Shown here: positions 1 to 5,838 of the stretch, in pieces
How positions within the stretch are numbered: position 1 is the stretch's first letter
How the letters are laid out: each line of letters opens with the position of its first letter
Source of the DNA: Candidatus Omnitrophota bacterium
GTDB lineage: Bacteria > Omnitrophota > Gorgyraeia > Gygaellales > Profunditerraquicolaceae
Reading direction: 5' to 3'
DNA: 10,632 bases
Assembly: GCA_016931435.1 (NCBI GenBank)
Contig: JAFGET010000047.1
Coordinates: forward strand, 1 to 10,632
Notes under the pieces: model-generated
What the model saw: only the letters and a program-made list of their open reading frames with translations
The model's database searches: none
What the model was told of the DNA's origin: nothing
Position numbers and translations under genes: made by a program

Positions 1-600
1 ATCGGTCTTACTGAAGATCGTTTTATCGGGCTTGAAGGTTACCTTGGTTCCGGCGGAAGAACTTTTCCCGATAACCGTAAGCTTTGTAGCGGTCTTGCCG
101 CGTTCGTAACGCTGGTGGTAAATCTTGCCGTCACGCCTGACCTCTACTTCCAGCCAGTCTGAAAGCGCATTGACTACGCTCACCCCTACGCCGTGCAGGC
201 CTCCCGATACTTTATATACACGGTGATCAAATTTGCCACCGGCATGCAGCGTTGTCAATGCCACCTCTACCGCCGGCTTCTTTTGGGTCTTGTGCATGTC
301 TACGGGAATGCCGCGGCCGTTATCTACAACACTTGCGCTGTTATCCCTGTTTATGGTAACCACAATAATATTGCAATATCCGGCCAGCGCCTCGTCCACG
401 CTATTATCAACAACTTCATAGACCAAGTGATGCAGGCCGCGCACGCCGGTATCCCCGATGTACATGGCGGGCCTGCGCCTTACCGCTTCTGTGCCCTCAA
501 GAACCTGTATGTTAGTGGCGTCGTAATTTTTATTCTTTACGAGCTCTTCCTGCTTTGGGGCGGGCTGAGGGATATCTTTTCTTGTTGTTTTCTTTTTCAT
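1..600 (-). CDS. gyrB: DNA gyrase subunit B, N-terminal 200 residues (runs off left edge)
   Basis: This is the ATPase subunit of type IIA topoisomerase, which with GyrA supercoils DNA in the cytoplasm. The 200 visible residues cover most of the GHKL ATPase domain. RRRPAMYIGD lies at 41-50. The Bergerat N-box YEVVDNSVDEALAG at 61-74 supplies the catalytic Glu62 and Mg-binding Asn66. VVDNGRGIP at 91-99 has the adenine-contacting Asp93, LHAGGKF is at 118-124, and the ATP-lid glycines GGLHGVGV are at 133-140. The reading frame stays open to base 1, so the transducer and TOPRIM domains lie outside the window. The ATG at 600 is the only possible start, because in-frame TAG codons lie just upstream and no other start codon precedes the conserved domain. 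An AGAAGG-like ribosome site sits close to it. The start lies 71 bases inside the preceding dciA-like gene. ParE is the alternative, but the dnaA-dnaN neighbourhood favours GyrB. Confidence 0.95.
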   Translation of the reverse strand, partial: MKKKTTRKDIPQPAPKQEELVKNKNYDATNIQVLEGTEAVRRRPAMYIGDTGVRGLHHLVYEVVDNSVDEALAGYCNIIVVTINRDNSASVVDNGRGIPVDMHKTQKKPAVEVALTTLHAGGKFDHRVYKVSGGLHGVGVSVVNALSDWLEVEVRRDGKIYHQRYERGKTATKLTVIGKSSSAGTKVTFKPDKTIFSKTD

Positions 601-889
601 GCGCCTTCTCTTCTATATTCCCTACACTAAAGCGTAAATCTTTTATCTCTGAGGAGGATCTTTGACGCAGCGATTCCAGTAATCTTGCCTTTTCCAGATT
701 CAACTGATAGGACCAGGCCGAAGAATCCACTTTTATGCCTAAAATACCTTTTTTAAAATACGAGAAGCAGGTATGTTTTTGCTGCTGTTTATTAAAAACC
801 TCCCTCAGCCATAATTGCGGGTTATCGGCCGTTGCCTTAGATTGCCAAGTTTTTATCAAGCGGCCTACCGTATCCTTAATAGATTCCAT
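530..889 (-). CDS. dciA: DciA-like (DUF721) putative replicative-helicase loader
   Basis: The product is 119 residues and resembles the DUF721/DciA family, whose members help recruit the DnaB helicase at the origin in bacteria without DnaC or DnaI. The family pattern is visible: an N-terminal helix with VGRLIKTW (about 9-16), a central strand LGIKVDSSAWSYQLNL (about 50-65; the SSAW core is typical), and a closing strand IKDLRFSVGNI (about 82-92). The last 27 residues are a lysine/arginine-rich tail. The gene lies 44 bases after dnaN and overlaps gyrB by 71 bases, which is the usual dnaA-dnaN-dciA-gyrB type of neighbourhood. The likely ribosome site is weak (GGGAA about 11 bases before the ATG). 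The family call rests on this pattern and on position. The helicase-loading role is inferred from the family. Confidence 0.75.
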   Translation of the reverse strand: MESIKDTVGRLIKTWQSKATADNPQLWLREVFNKQQQKHTCFSYFKKGILGIKVDSSAWSYQLNLEKARLLESLRQRSSSEIKDLRFSVGNIEEKAHEKENNKKRYPSARPKAGRARKE

Positions 890-933
890 ATAATAAATAA
901 TTCCCGCAAAATGTCAAGGATAACTTTTCGATT

Positions 934-2025
934 TTATCCTAAGCGCATCGGCAAAACTATATACACATAACCGCCGGTGCGTATAACCGCAGGCTTTTCA
1001 CTGTCGCTTAACTCAAACTCTACCTGCTCTTCAGATAAGTTTTTCAATACATCGATCAGGTAGTTGGGATTAAATCCGATCGCCATCTCCTTACCTTTGT
1101 ATTCTACGGCAACCTCTTCGCGTGATTCCCCCACGTCGGGCGTGGATTTAGAAACCACCATTTTGTCCTTAAACGCCTCTAATTTCACTGCCTGATAATC
1201 CGGGGTCGACAGAAGCGAGGCTCGCTTGACGGCCAATAAGAAATCCGCGCGCCTGATCTTTATTTTATATTCTGAAGCTGAAGGAATCACCTGCCGGTAA
1301 TCCGGGAACTCGCCCTCGATCAAGCGCGAAATTATCACCAAGTTCTCAAATTCGAACAAAGCTTGATTATTACCTAAAACCAGCGCTACCTCTCCCTCGT
1401 CTTTCAGGTTACGGCTTAACTCCTGTATTGTTTTAACCGGAATAATAATACTGATTTCTTGTTCTGTCGCCTGTTTTAGTTTTCTTTCGGAAATAGCCAG
1501 CCTTTTACCGTCCGTAGCCACCACATTAAGGTTGCCTTTATGGATCTTAAAAAGCATGCCGTTTAAAACATAGCGGCTTTCATCAAAAGAAACAGCGAAA
1601 GAGGTAAGGCTTAATATTTCTTTCAGGGCGGCTTGGTCAATCTTTATTACTTCTTTGTCTTTAAATTCTGCTAATTTAGGGAACTCCTCGGAAGATAAGC
1701 CCATTATTTTAAATTGGCAGATACCCGCATCAATGATCACCAGGTTATTTTTTCTGGTGTTTACGGATACATTTTCTCCGGGCAACTCTTTAATAATCTC
1801 GCTGAACCTCTTGGCGGGAATGGTTATCGCTCCGGCCTCCTGGATATCCACAGCAATTACACAGCTTATACCTATATCTAAATCGGTTGCCGTAAGCCTT
1901 AACTTATCCTGACCGGCTTCTATTAATATGTTTGATAATATAGGCAAGGCCGATTTTGAGGTTATAACATTCTGGACTTTTTGGATTGCGTTTAATAAAA
2001 CTTCTTTTTGTGCGTTGAATTTCAT
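934..2025 (-). CDS. dnaN: DNA polymerase III beta subunit (sliding clamp)
   Basis: The product is the ring-shaped processivity clamp that holds DNA polymerase III on DNA. At 363 residues it has the usual family length and the three-fold repeated clamp fold. The N-terminal domain opens with MKFNAQKEVLLNAIQKV and includes SALPILSNILIEA and LRLTATDLDIGI. The middle domain includes FAVSFDESRYVLNGML and VVATDGKRLAI (about residues 170-180). The C-terminal domain includes EGEFPDYRQVIP. The chain ends in VLPMRLG, equivalent to the M-P-M-R-L end that lines the partner-binding pocket. The ATG is supported by AGGAG seven bases upstream. It follows dnaA in the same direction after a 142-base A+T-rich gap and precedes the dciA-like gene. 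Nothing is truncated. Confidence 0.98.
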   Translation of the reverse strand: MKFNAQKEVLLNAIQKVQNVITSKSALPILSNILIEAGQDKLRLTATDLDIGISCVIAVDIQEAGAITIPAKRFSEIIKELPGENVSVNTRKNNLVIIDAGICQFKIMGLSSEEFPKLAEFKDKEVIKIDQAALKEILSLTSFAVSFDESRYVLNGMLFKIHKGNLNVVATDGKRLAISERKLKQATEQEISIIIPVKTIQELSRNLKDEGEVALVLGNNQALFEFENLVIISRLIEGEFPDYRQVIPSASEYKIKIRRADFLLAVKRASLLSTPDYQAVKLEAFKDKMVVSKSTPDVGESREEVAVEYKGKEMAIGFNPNYLIDVLKNLSEEQVEFELSDSEKPAVIRTGGYVYIVLPMRLG

Positions 2026-2167
2026 GATTTTCTCCTATACTAATAAGAAATCAGTAATATAAAAATAGTAAAAGTAGTAATAATAAGGGTTATATTTGTT
2101 GAAAAGAACTTAACTATTATATTTACACCAGGTTATATAAATATAATTCATTGAATAACTTTTGCGC
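2026..2167. other. dnaA-dnaN intergenic region, candidate origin unwinding element with DnaA-trios
   Basis: This 142-base gap is extremely A+T-rich. On the plus strand, bases 2066-2086 read as contiguous triplets TAG TAA AAG TAG TAA TAA TAA, followed by GGG (2087-2089) and a box-like TTATATTTG (2090-2098). This order (triplets, short G/C cluster, DnaA box) and its polarity relative to dnaA and dnaN match the DnaA-trio unwinding element described for Bacillus subtilis. The adjoining box is poor (only TTAT matches). Two degenerate reverse boxes (TTATTCAAT and TTATTCAAC as read on the minus strand) lie at 2150-2158 and, inside the dnaA 3' end, 2173-2181. The dnaN ribosome site is at the left end of the gap. 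A minus-strand TATAAT is at 2116-2121, with no convincing -35. The unwinding role is inference. Confidence 0.45.
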
Positions 2168-3496
2168 CTATTGTTGAATAACTTGTATTACTTTTTCTAC
2201 CCTGTTTTTTAAGGTTGGGTTTTTATTGATTTCCCCCTTTATCTTATTAAAAGCGTGTAAAACCGTAGTGTGATCTTTACCCCCAAAAAAATTACCTATT
2301 TCCGGCAAAGACAAATCCGTCAATTCGCGGCTTAAATACATCGCCACCTGTCTCGGCAAGACCATGGTCTTATACCGCCTGCGCGTCTTAAGGTCATGCA
2401 GCGTAATGCCGAACTCCTCGGCAACGCAACGCTGGATAAAATCAACGGTAATTAGTTTTTGCGGTTCTTTAAGCAGGTCTTTTAATACTTCCTTGGCTAG
2501 ATCCAGGGTAATAGGTTTTTCTTCAAGTAAAGAATAAGCGATCGTGCGGATCAGCGCCCCCTCCAGCTCGCGTATATTGGTTTTGATAAGCTGGGCGATA
2601 AAAAAAATGACCTCGTCTTCTACATCTACCGGTTCACGCTCGATCTTCTTTTTTAAAATAGCGACCCGGGTTTCAAGATCGGGAGGCTGGATATCGGTAG
2701 TCAGGCCCCAGCCAAAGCGGGAGACTAGCCGGCTCTGAAGGTTTGCTATTTCTTTAGGCGGACGGTCAGAGGAGATGATTATCTGTTTGTGGGCATCATA
2801 CAGGGTATTAAAGGTGTGGAAGAACTCCTCCTGGGTGGACTCCTTTCCGGCGATAAAATGAATATCATCGATGACCAGGACATCGACGTTCCTGTATTTC
2901 TGCCTGAAGGATCCGGTTGAGTGGTGTTGTATGGCGTCAATCAATTCATTAGTGAACCTTTCCGATGAAATATAGTAGATCCTGAGGTTTTCTTCCGATT
3001 GATTTCTTATCTTGTGACATATTGCCTGTAAAAGATGTGTTTTACCCAGCCCGACCCCCCCGTATATGAATAAAGGATTATAAGCCTTGGCCGGACCGTC
3101 AGCAACCGCCTGAGAATAAGCGTGGGCGTGACGGTTAGAAGGGCCCACTACGAAGTTTTCGAAAGTATAACGAGAATTTAAATTAGAAGTATCTACGGGG
3201 AGCTGGATTTTACTTTTAGGGCGGATTTGCTCTATGTTATTTTTTACGCTTTTTCCTGCCGGGTTTACGCAAAGCTGGACAGCGGCTTTGGCCCCCGATG
3301 ACTCCTGCAGCGCCTCTTTGATCAGGCCCAGGTAGTGCTTTTCTACCCATTCTTTAAAAAATTTATCGGGCGCCTCCAAAAGCACCTGGGTTTCGTTTTG
3401 TGCTTTAGGAACCAACGGCATAATCCACGTCGCAAAGGTGGTATCGCCCAGCTTCTCTTTTAAATACTCAGCAGCCTTTTTCCAGATTTCCGGCAT
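2168..3496 (-). CDS. dnaA: Chromosomal replication initiator protein DnaA
   Basis: DnaA is the AAA+ ATPase that binds DnaA boxes, melts the origin and starts replication. The 442 residues contain all four domains: domain I (about 1-70, opening MPEIWKKAAEYLKEKLG), a short linker (about 70-105), the AAA+ core (about 106-325) and the DNA-binding domain (about 345-442). The Walker A motif GGVGLGKT is at 146-153 and Walker B VLVIDDIHF is around 206-214. SRLVSRFGWGL (255-265) carries the box VII arginine-finger region. The DnaA signature GKDHTTVLHAFNKI at 406-419 contacts the box. The ATG is in the right place for domain I, but no Shine-Dalgarno sequence precedes it. Four DnaA boxes lie 9-50 bases upstream, overlapping the presumed promoter start, so DnaA probably represses its own gene. 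Stop is TAG. Confidence 0.98.
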   Translation of the reverse strand: MPEIWKKAAEYLKEKLGDTTFATWIMPLVPKAQNETQVLLEAPDKFFKEWVEKHYLGLIKEALQESSGAKAAVQLCVNPAGKSVKNNIEQIRPKSKIQLPVDTSNLNSRYTFENFVVGPSNRHAHAYSQAVADGPAKAYNPLFIYGGVGLGKTHLLQAICHKIRNQSEENLRIYYISSERFTNELIDAIQHHSTGSFRQKYRNVDVLVIDDIHFIAGKESTQEEFFHTFNTLYDAHKQIIISSDRPPKEIANLQSRLVSRFGWGLTTDIQPPDLETRVAILKKKIEREPVDVEDEVIFFIAQLIKTNIRELEGALIRTIAYSLLEEKPITLDLAKEVLKDLLKEPQKLITVDFIQRCVAEEFGITLHDLKTRRRYKTMVLPRQVAMYLSRELTDLSLPEIGNFFGGKDHTTVLHAFNKIKGEINKNPTLKNRVEKVIQVIQQ

Positions 3497-3504
3497 AATG
3501 TGTA

Positions 3505-3546
3505 CTATTCACAGTTTATTCACAATCTGTATAACTCTGTGGACAA
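3505..3546. promoter_or_regulatory. Cluster of four DnaA boxes upstream of dnaA
   Basis: Against the consensus TTATNCACA, the boxes are CTATTCACA (3505-3513, plus, one mismatch), TTATTCACA (3516-3524, plus, perfect), TTATACAGA (3526-3534, minus strand, one mismatch) and TTGTCCACA (3538-3546, minus strand, one mismatch). Their left ends are 11, 10 and 12 bases apart, close to one helical turn, with two boxes in each orientation. They cover the predicted dnaA transcription start and leader. Confidence 0.8.
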
Positions 3547-3547
3547 T

Positions 3548-3575
3548 ATTATAGCAGAGAAAAAATCCCCGTAAA
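3548..3575 (-). promoter_or_regulatory. Predicted dnaA promoter
   Basis: Read on the minus strand, a perfect -10 TATAAT (3553 to 3548) is preceded after 16 bases by TTTACG (3575 to 3570), a 4/6 match to the -35 consensus. The predicted start near 3541 falls inside the fourth DnaA box, so occupied boxes would be expected to block transcription. The -35 is weak, so the call is tentative. Confidence 0.5.
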
Positions 3576-3623
3576 CCAAATTTTTCAAGAAACAAAAATT
3601 AGCCAGGCTCATTATGCCCGACA

Positions 3624-3641
3624 ATAATGCTTTTGCATTAT
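3624..3641. repeat. 7-bp perfect stem with TTTT loop in the origin region
   Basis: ATAATGC (3624-3630) and GCATTAT (3635-3641) are perfect inverted copies around TTTT. The direct repeat ACAATAAT occurs at 3621-3628 and 3642-3649, 21 bases apart (about two helical turns). Function unknown; it could be a protein site or a weak transcription barrier between the divergent arms. Confidence 0.5.
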
Positions 3642-3659
3642 ACAATAATTTCGCGGGAC

Positions 3660-3696
3660 GTCAACAAAAAACAAAAGATCAGTTTTTTGTGTTGAC
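3660..3696. repeat. Imperfect 13-bp inverted repeat overlapping the rpmH -35
   Basis: The left arm GTCAACAAAAAAC (3660-3672) pairs with the right arm GTTTTTTGTGTTGAC (3682-3696) along all 13 bases, with a single two-base bulge and a nine-base loop. The right arm runs into the rpmH promoter -35 hexamer (3692-3697), so a protein or cruciform here could influence that promoter. Function unknown. Confidence 0.5.
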
Positions 3697-3719
3697 TTAA
3701 AGCCGCTTTATGTTATAAT
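3692..3719 (+). promoter_or_regulatory. Strong promoter for rpmH-yidD-yidC
   Basis: TTGACT (3692-3697, 5/6) and a perfect TATAAT (3714-3719) are separated by 16 bases, with an extended -10 TG at 3711-3712. The expected start, about seven bases after the -10, falls at 3725-3728, that is, at the rpmH ATG itself. This predicts a leaderless or nearly leaderless transcript. Confidence 0.8.
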
Positions 3720-3727
3720 TTTAACCT

Positions 3728-3871
3728 ATGAAAAAACATCTTTCAACACCGACGAGAATAGTAGCCCGGCGTAAACACGGTTTTCGCGCCCGCATGAGCA
3801 CTTCGGGCGGCAGAAACATTTTATCGGCCCGGCGCAGAAAAGGCAGAAGAAAAATCTGCACCGATGTTTAA
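3728..3871 (+). CDS. rpmH: 50S ribosomal protein L34
   Basis: This short gene encodes 47 residues of ribosomal protein bL34, a small, very basic component of the large subunit. The family core is clear: KHGFRARMSTSGGRNILSAR (16-35) followed by RRKGRRK, matching the usual H-G-F-R-x-R-M-x-T-x-x-G-R pattern. The N-terminus MKKHLSTPTR replaces the common MKRTYQPS. The length is close to the usual 44-47 residues. No ribosome-binding site is visible and the promoter -10 ends only eight bases before the ATG, so translation is probably leaderless. The 3' end overlaps the yidD start by eight bases, in the place where rnpA normally follows in other bacteria. Confidence 0.95.
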   Translation: MKKHLSTPTRIVARRKHGFRARMSTSGGRNILSARRRKGRRKICTDV

Positions 3872-4079
3872 GCGAATAGCGATTGAACTGATAAACTTGT
3901 ACCGGTATTTTGTGAGGCCATTTTTCCCAGCAAGTTGCCGTTTTGTGCCCAGTTGTTCTCAATATACCAGACAGGCAATTGTAAAATACGGCCTGTTTAA
4001 AGGCGCCTTGCGCGGCATAAAGAGGCTCTTGTCTTGCCATCCATTTTCCCGCAAATTTGGCGATGACCCTTTACTCTAA
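3864..4079 (+). CDS. yidD: Membrane protein insertion efficiency factor YidD
   Basis: The 71-residue product matches the small YidD (DUF37) family, which sits at the inner membrane through an amphipathic N-terminal helix and helps YidC-dependent insertion. The signature is complete: NLYRYFVRPFFPASCRFVPSCSQYT (about 11-35) with the paired cysteines of C-R-F-x-P-S-C, then IVKYGLFKGALRGIKRLLSCHPF (39-61) and a short tail ending GDDPLL. The ATG overlaps the last codons of rpmH by eight bases (the bases ATGTTTAA are shared), so translation is likely coupled. No separate ribosome site is visible. yidC starts five bases after its stop. The usual rpmH-rnpA-yidD-yidC order lacks rnpA here. Confidence 0.95.
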   Translation: MFKRIAIELINLYRYFVRPFFPASCRFVPSCSQYTRQAIVKYGLFKGALRGIKRLLSCHPFSRKFGDDPLL

Positions 4080-4084
4080 ATAAT

Positions 4085-5608
4085 ATGGAAAAACGCTTAG
4101 TGTTAGCCATAGCAGTATCATTATTAATACTTTTAACCTGGTCTAGTTTTGTTTCTAAGAGTTATCATATTGAAAATAAAGGAGTTACACAAGATGCCCC
4201 ATTACTAAAGGCACCCGTCAAACAAATTCCAATAGAGCCCTCTGTCTCTGAGGCCCCTTCTGTTTCGGATTCGATTACTTATTGGGGTAATGAAAAAATC
4301 GAGCTAGCTTTTAGCGGGCCCGACGCCTCTATTAAAGAAGTTAATTTTCAAGATTATTCATCCGGGTTCCTTACCTTGCGCAGAGGTTTTTACTTAGCTA
4401 CGCCAGGACTGAGTTTTAAATCAAAACATTCTTCGGCCCAAGAAATAATCTTTGAGCACGAAGATGGCGATAAAAAGATAATCAAAAGCTTCTATTTTAA
4501 CGGATCTCCTTATTATTTAGATTTAGAGCTTACAATATTAAATTTGGCCTCCCATAGTTTAACTGTTGATTTTCCCGTGGTTTTAGGCGTGCTTGATTTT
4601 AAAGGCGATCAAAATAATGCCAGATTTCAAGATATTAGTATCAGCACAGACGAAAAATTATTAAGACCCAATGTTCATAAAGAAGCACAATTTAACTTTA
4701 GTAATTTCATAGCTTTACGCAATAGATATTTTTGTTTGATTGTAGAGCCGCAAGAAAAAGATAGGATTACGTATTTTGTTAAGCCAGATACAGCTAAAGA
4801 ATCTATAATTGGTTTTAATTTTTATGATACGGTTATTCCTGCTGGAGGCCAAAAGGATTATAAATTCCATATCTATTTGGGACCACAAGAGTTAAGTAAG
4901 ATAAATCAGGTTAATCCTGCATGGTCGGTTATAATTAATTATGGAGTTTTTGACTTTATTTCCCAGTTGTTGCTTAAATTACTTAATGCAATCAATAATA
5001 TTGTCCATAATTTGGGCTGGTCTATAATTATACTAAGTTTGATCATTTACTTGATGCTTTTCCCGCTCACCTTAAAACAGATGAGCTCTATGAAAAAAAT
5101 GCAGAACTTACAGCCTAAGATCGAAGAATTAAGAAAGGCATATAAAGATAACCCTCAAAAACTCAATAAAGAGATTATGGAGTTATACAGACATCATAAA
5201 GTAAACCCGCTTGGTGGATGTTTGCCCATGATTTTACAGATTCCTATATTTTTTGCTCTCTACCAAGCACTTCTACGTTCAGTATCATTAAAAGGGGCAC
5301 CTTTTTTATGGATTAAAGATTTATCTGAACCGGATCGCCTGTTTACTTTTTCAAACTCTTTACCATTGCTGGGTAACGAATTCAATTTATTGCCTATATT
5401 GATGAGTATAGGTATGTTTATCCAGCAAAAATTTTCTATGCAGGCAACCAGTAGTGGTTCAGCAGAGCAACAAAAGATGATGCTTGTGCTTTTTCCGGTA
5501 ATGTTTGGTTTTATCTTCTATCGCATGCCCTCAGGGCTAGTCTTATATTGGTTTGTTAATAGCATTTTAATGCTTATCTATCAAGTGAGAATCAGCAGGG
5601 CTAAATGA
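4085..5608 (+). CDS. yidC: Membrane protein insertase YidC
   Basis: YidC inserts and folds inner-membrane proteins, alone or with SecYEG. The 507 residues show the Gram-negative layout: an N-terminal membrane anchor (about 5-22), a large extracytoplasmic domain (about 30-280), then the conserved core with membrane segments near 311-330, 378-398, 432-448 and 468-500. The cytoplasmic hairpin MKKMQNLQPKIEELRKAYKD (336-355) and the motif KVNPLGGCLPMILQIPIF (372-389) are typical. FPSGLVLYW appears as MPSGLVLYW (481-489). In the first core segment the arginine that normally precedes the x-x-x-x-P-L-T turn appears to be tyrosine (Tyr322 in LIIYLMLFPLT). The C-terminal tail is short. No ribosome site is visible, so it probably depends on coupling to yidD. 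The next gene's ATG overlaps its TGA. Confidence 0.97.
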   Translation: MEKRLVLAIAVSLLILLTWSSFVSKSYHIENKGVTQDAPLLKAPVKQIPIEPSVSEAPSVSDSITYWGNEKIELAFSGPDASIKEVNFQDYSSGFLTLRRGFYLATPGLSFKSKHSSAQEIIFEHEDGDKKIIKSFYFNGSPYYLDLELTILNLASHSLTVDFPVVLGVLDFKGDQNNARFQDISISTDEKLLRPNVHKEAQFNFSNFIALRNRYFCLIVEPQEKDRITYFVKPDTAKESIIGFNFYDTVIPAGGQKDYKFHIYLGPQELSKINQVNPAWSVIINYGVFDFISQLLLKLLNAINNIVHNLGWSIIILSLIIYLMLFPLTLKQMSSMKKMQNLQPKIEELRKAYKDNPQKLNKEIMELYRHHKVNPLGGCLPMILQIPIFFALYQALLRSVSLKGAPFLWIKDLSEPDRLFTFSNSLPLLGNEFNLLPILMSIGMFIQQKFSMQATSSGSAEQQKMMLVLFPVMFGFIFYRMPSGLVLYWFVNSILMLIYQVRISRAK

Positions 5609-5796
5609 CAAAAAAAATGAGCGTTGAAATAGAAGGTAAAACAGTGGAAGAAGCAATCAAAAAAGCTCTCCTAATCCTTAAATTGCCGAGGGATAAAGTA
5701 AAAATTGAAATCCTGCGCGAAGAACATAAAGGTCTTTTTGGTATGCCTGGCGCAATGCCGGCAAAAGTAAGGGCAAGTGCCAAAGAAAAAGCTTGA
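5605..5796 (+). CDS. Stand-alone Jag N-terminal domain protein (truncated Jag/EloR/KhpB-type)
   Basis: The product is 63 residues. MSVEIEGKTVEEAIKKALLIL, LKLPRDKVKIEILRE and HKGLFGMPGAMPAKVR match the N-terminal domain (Jag_N) of the SpoIIIJ-associated protein Jag (KhpB/EloR), which normally continues into RNA-binding KH and R3H domains to about 200 residues or more. Here the gene stops at TGA just after the Jag_N domain. The 80 bases before parA are promoter and parS, not a decayed KH or R3H region. Jag commonly follows yidC, and this ORF's ATG overlaps the yidC TGA (ATGA), so coupling is likely. It has therefore kept the Jag position but lost, or never had, its RNA-binding part. Its role is unknown. 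A second in-frame ATG at 5617 is an alternative start. Confidence 0.8.
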   Translation: MTKKMSVEIEGKTVEEAIKKALLILKLPRDKVKIEILREEHKGLFGMPGAMPAKVRASAKEKA

Positions 5797-5820
5797 CAAT
5801 CTGAATAGTTATAAGATAAT
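5793..5820 (+). promoter_or_regulatory. Predicted parA promoter
   Basis: A perfect TTGACA (5793-5798) overlaps the stop codon of the Jag_N gene. After 16 bases comes GATAAT (5815-5820, 5/6 of the -10 consensus). The expected start is near 5827, which puts the parS-like site at 5839-5854 in the early transcribed leader and suggests ParB could repress parA. Confidence 0.7.
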
Positions 5821-5838
5821 AATTAATAACTACATTAA

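Larger units (their letters stand above)
3497..3727. other. Putative replication origin (oriC) between dnaA and rpmH
   Basis: This 231-base non-coding segment separates the leftward replication genes from the rightward rpmH-yidD-yidC-parAB genes, which is the classic setting of a bacterial origin. From left to right it holds a four-box DnaA cluster (3505-3546), a leftward dnaA promoter (3548-3575), a 7-bp perfect stem (3624-3641) bracketed by ACAATAAT direct repeats at 3621-3628 and 3642-3649, a long imperfect inverted repeat (3660-3696), and the rightward rpmH promoter (3692-3719). Box clustering, divergent transcription and nearby parS together make the origin call likely. The exact unwinding site is not determined; the dnaA-dnaN gap is the other candidate. 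Confidence 0.8.

Noticed and set aside
193..630. A 145-codon plus-strand open frame across the left edge
   Set aside because: It is antisense to the conserved GHKL domain of gyrB and shows no protein-family features.
3497..3727. A small coding gene in the dnaA-rpmH gap
   Set aside because: No open frame with a start and plausible composition is present; the segment is occupied by DnaA boxes, repeats and two promoters.
3726..4040. A 104-codon minus-strand open frame opposite rpmH and yidD
   Set aside because: It mirrors two real genes with clear signatures and has low-complexity cysteine/phenylalanine/arginine composition.
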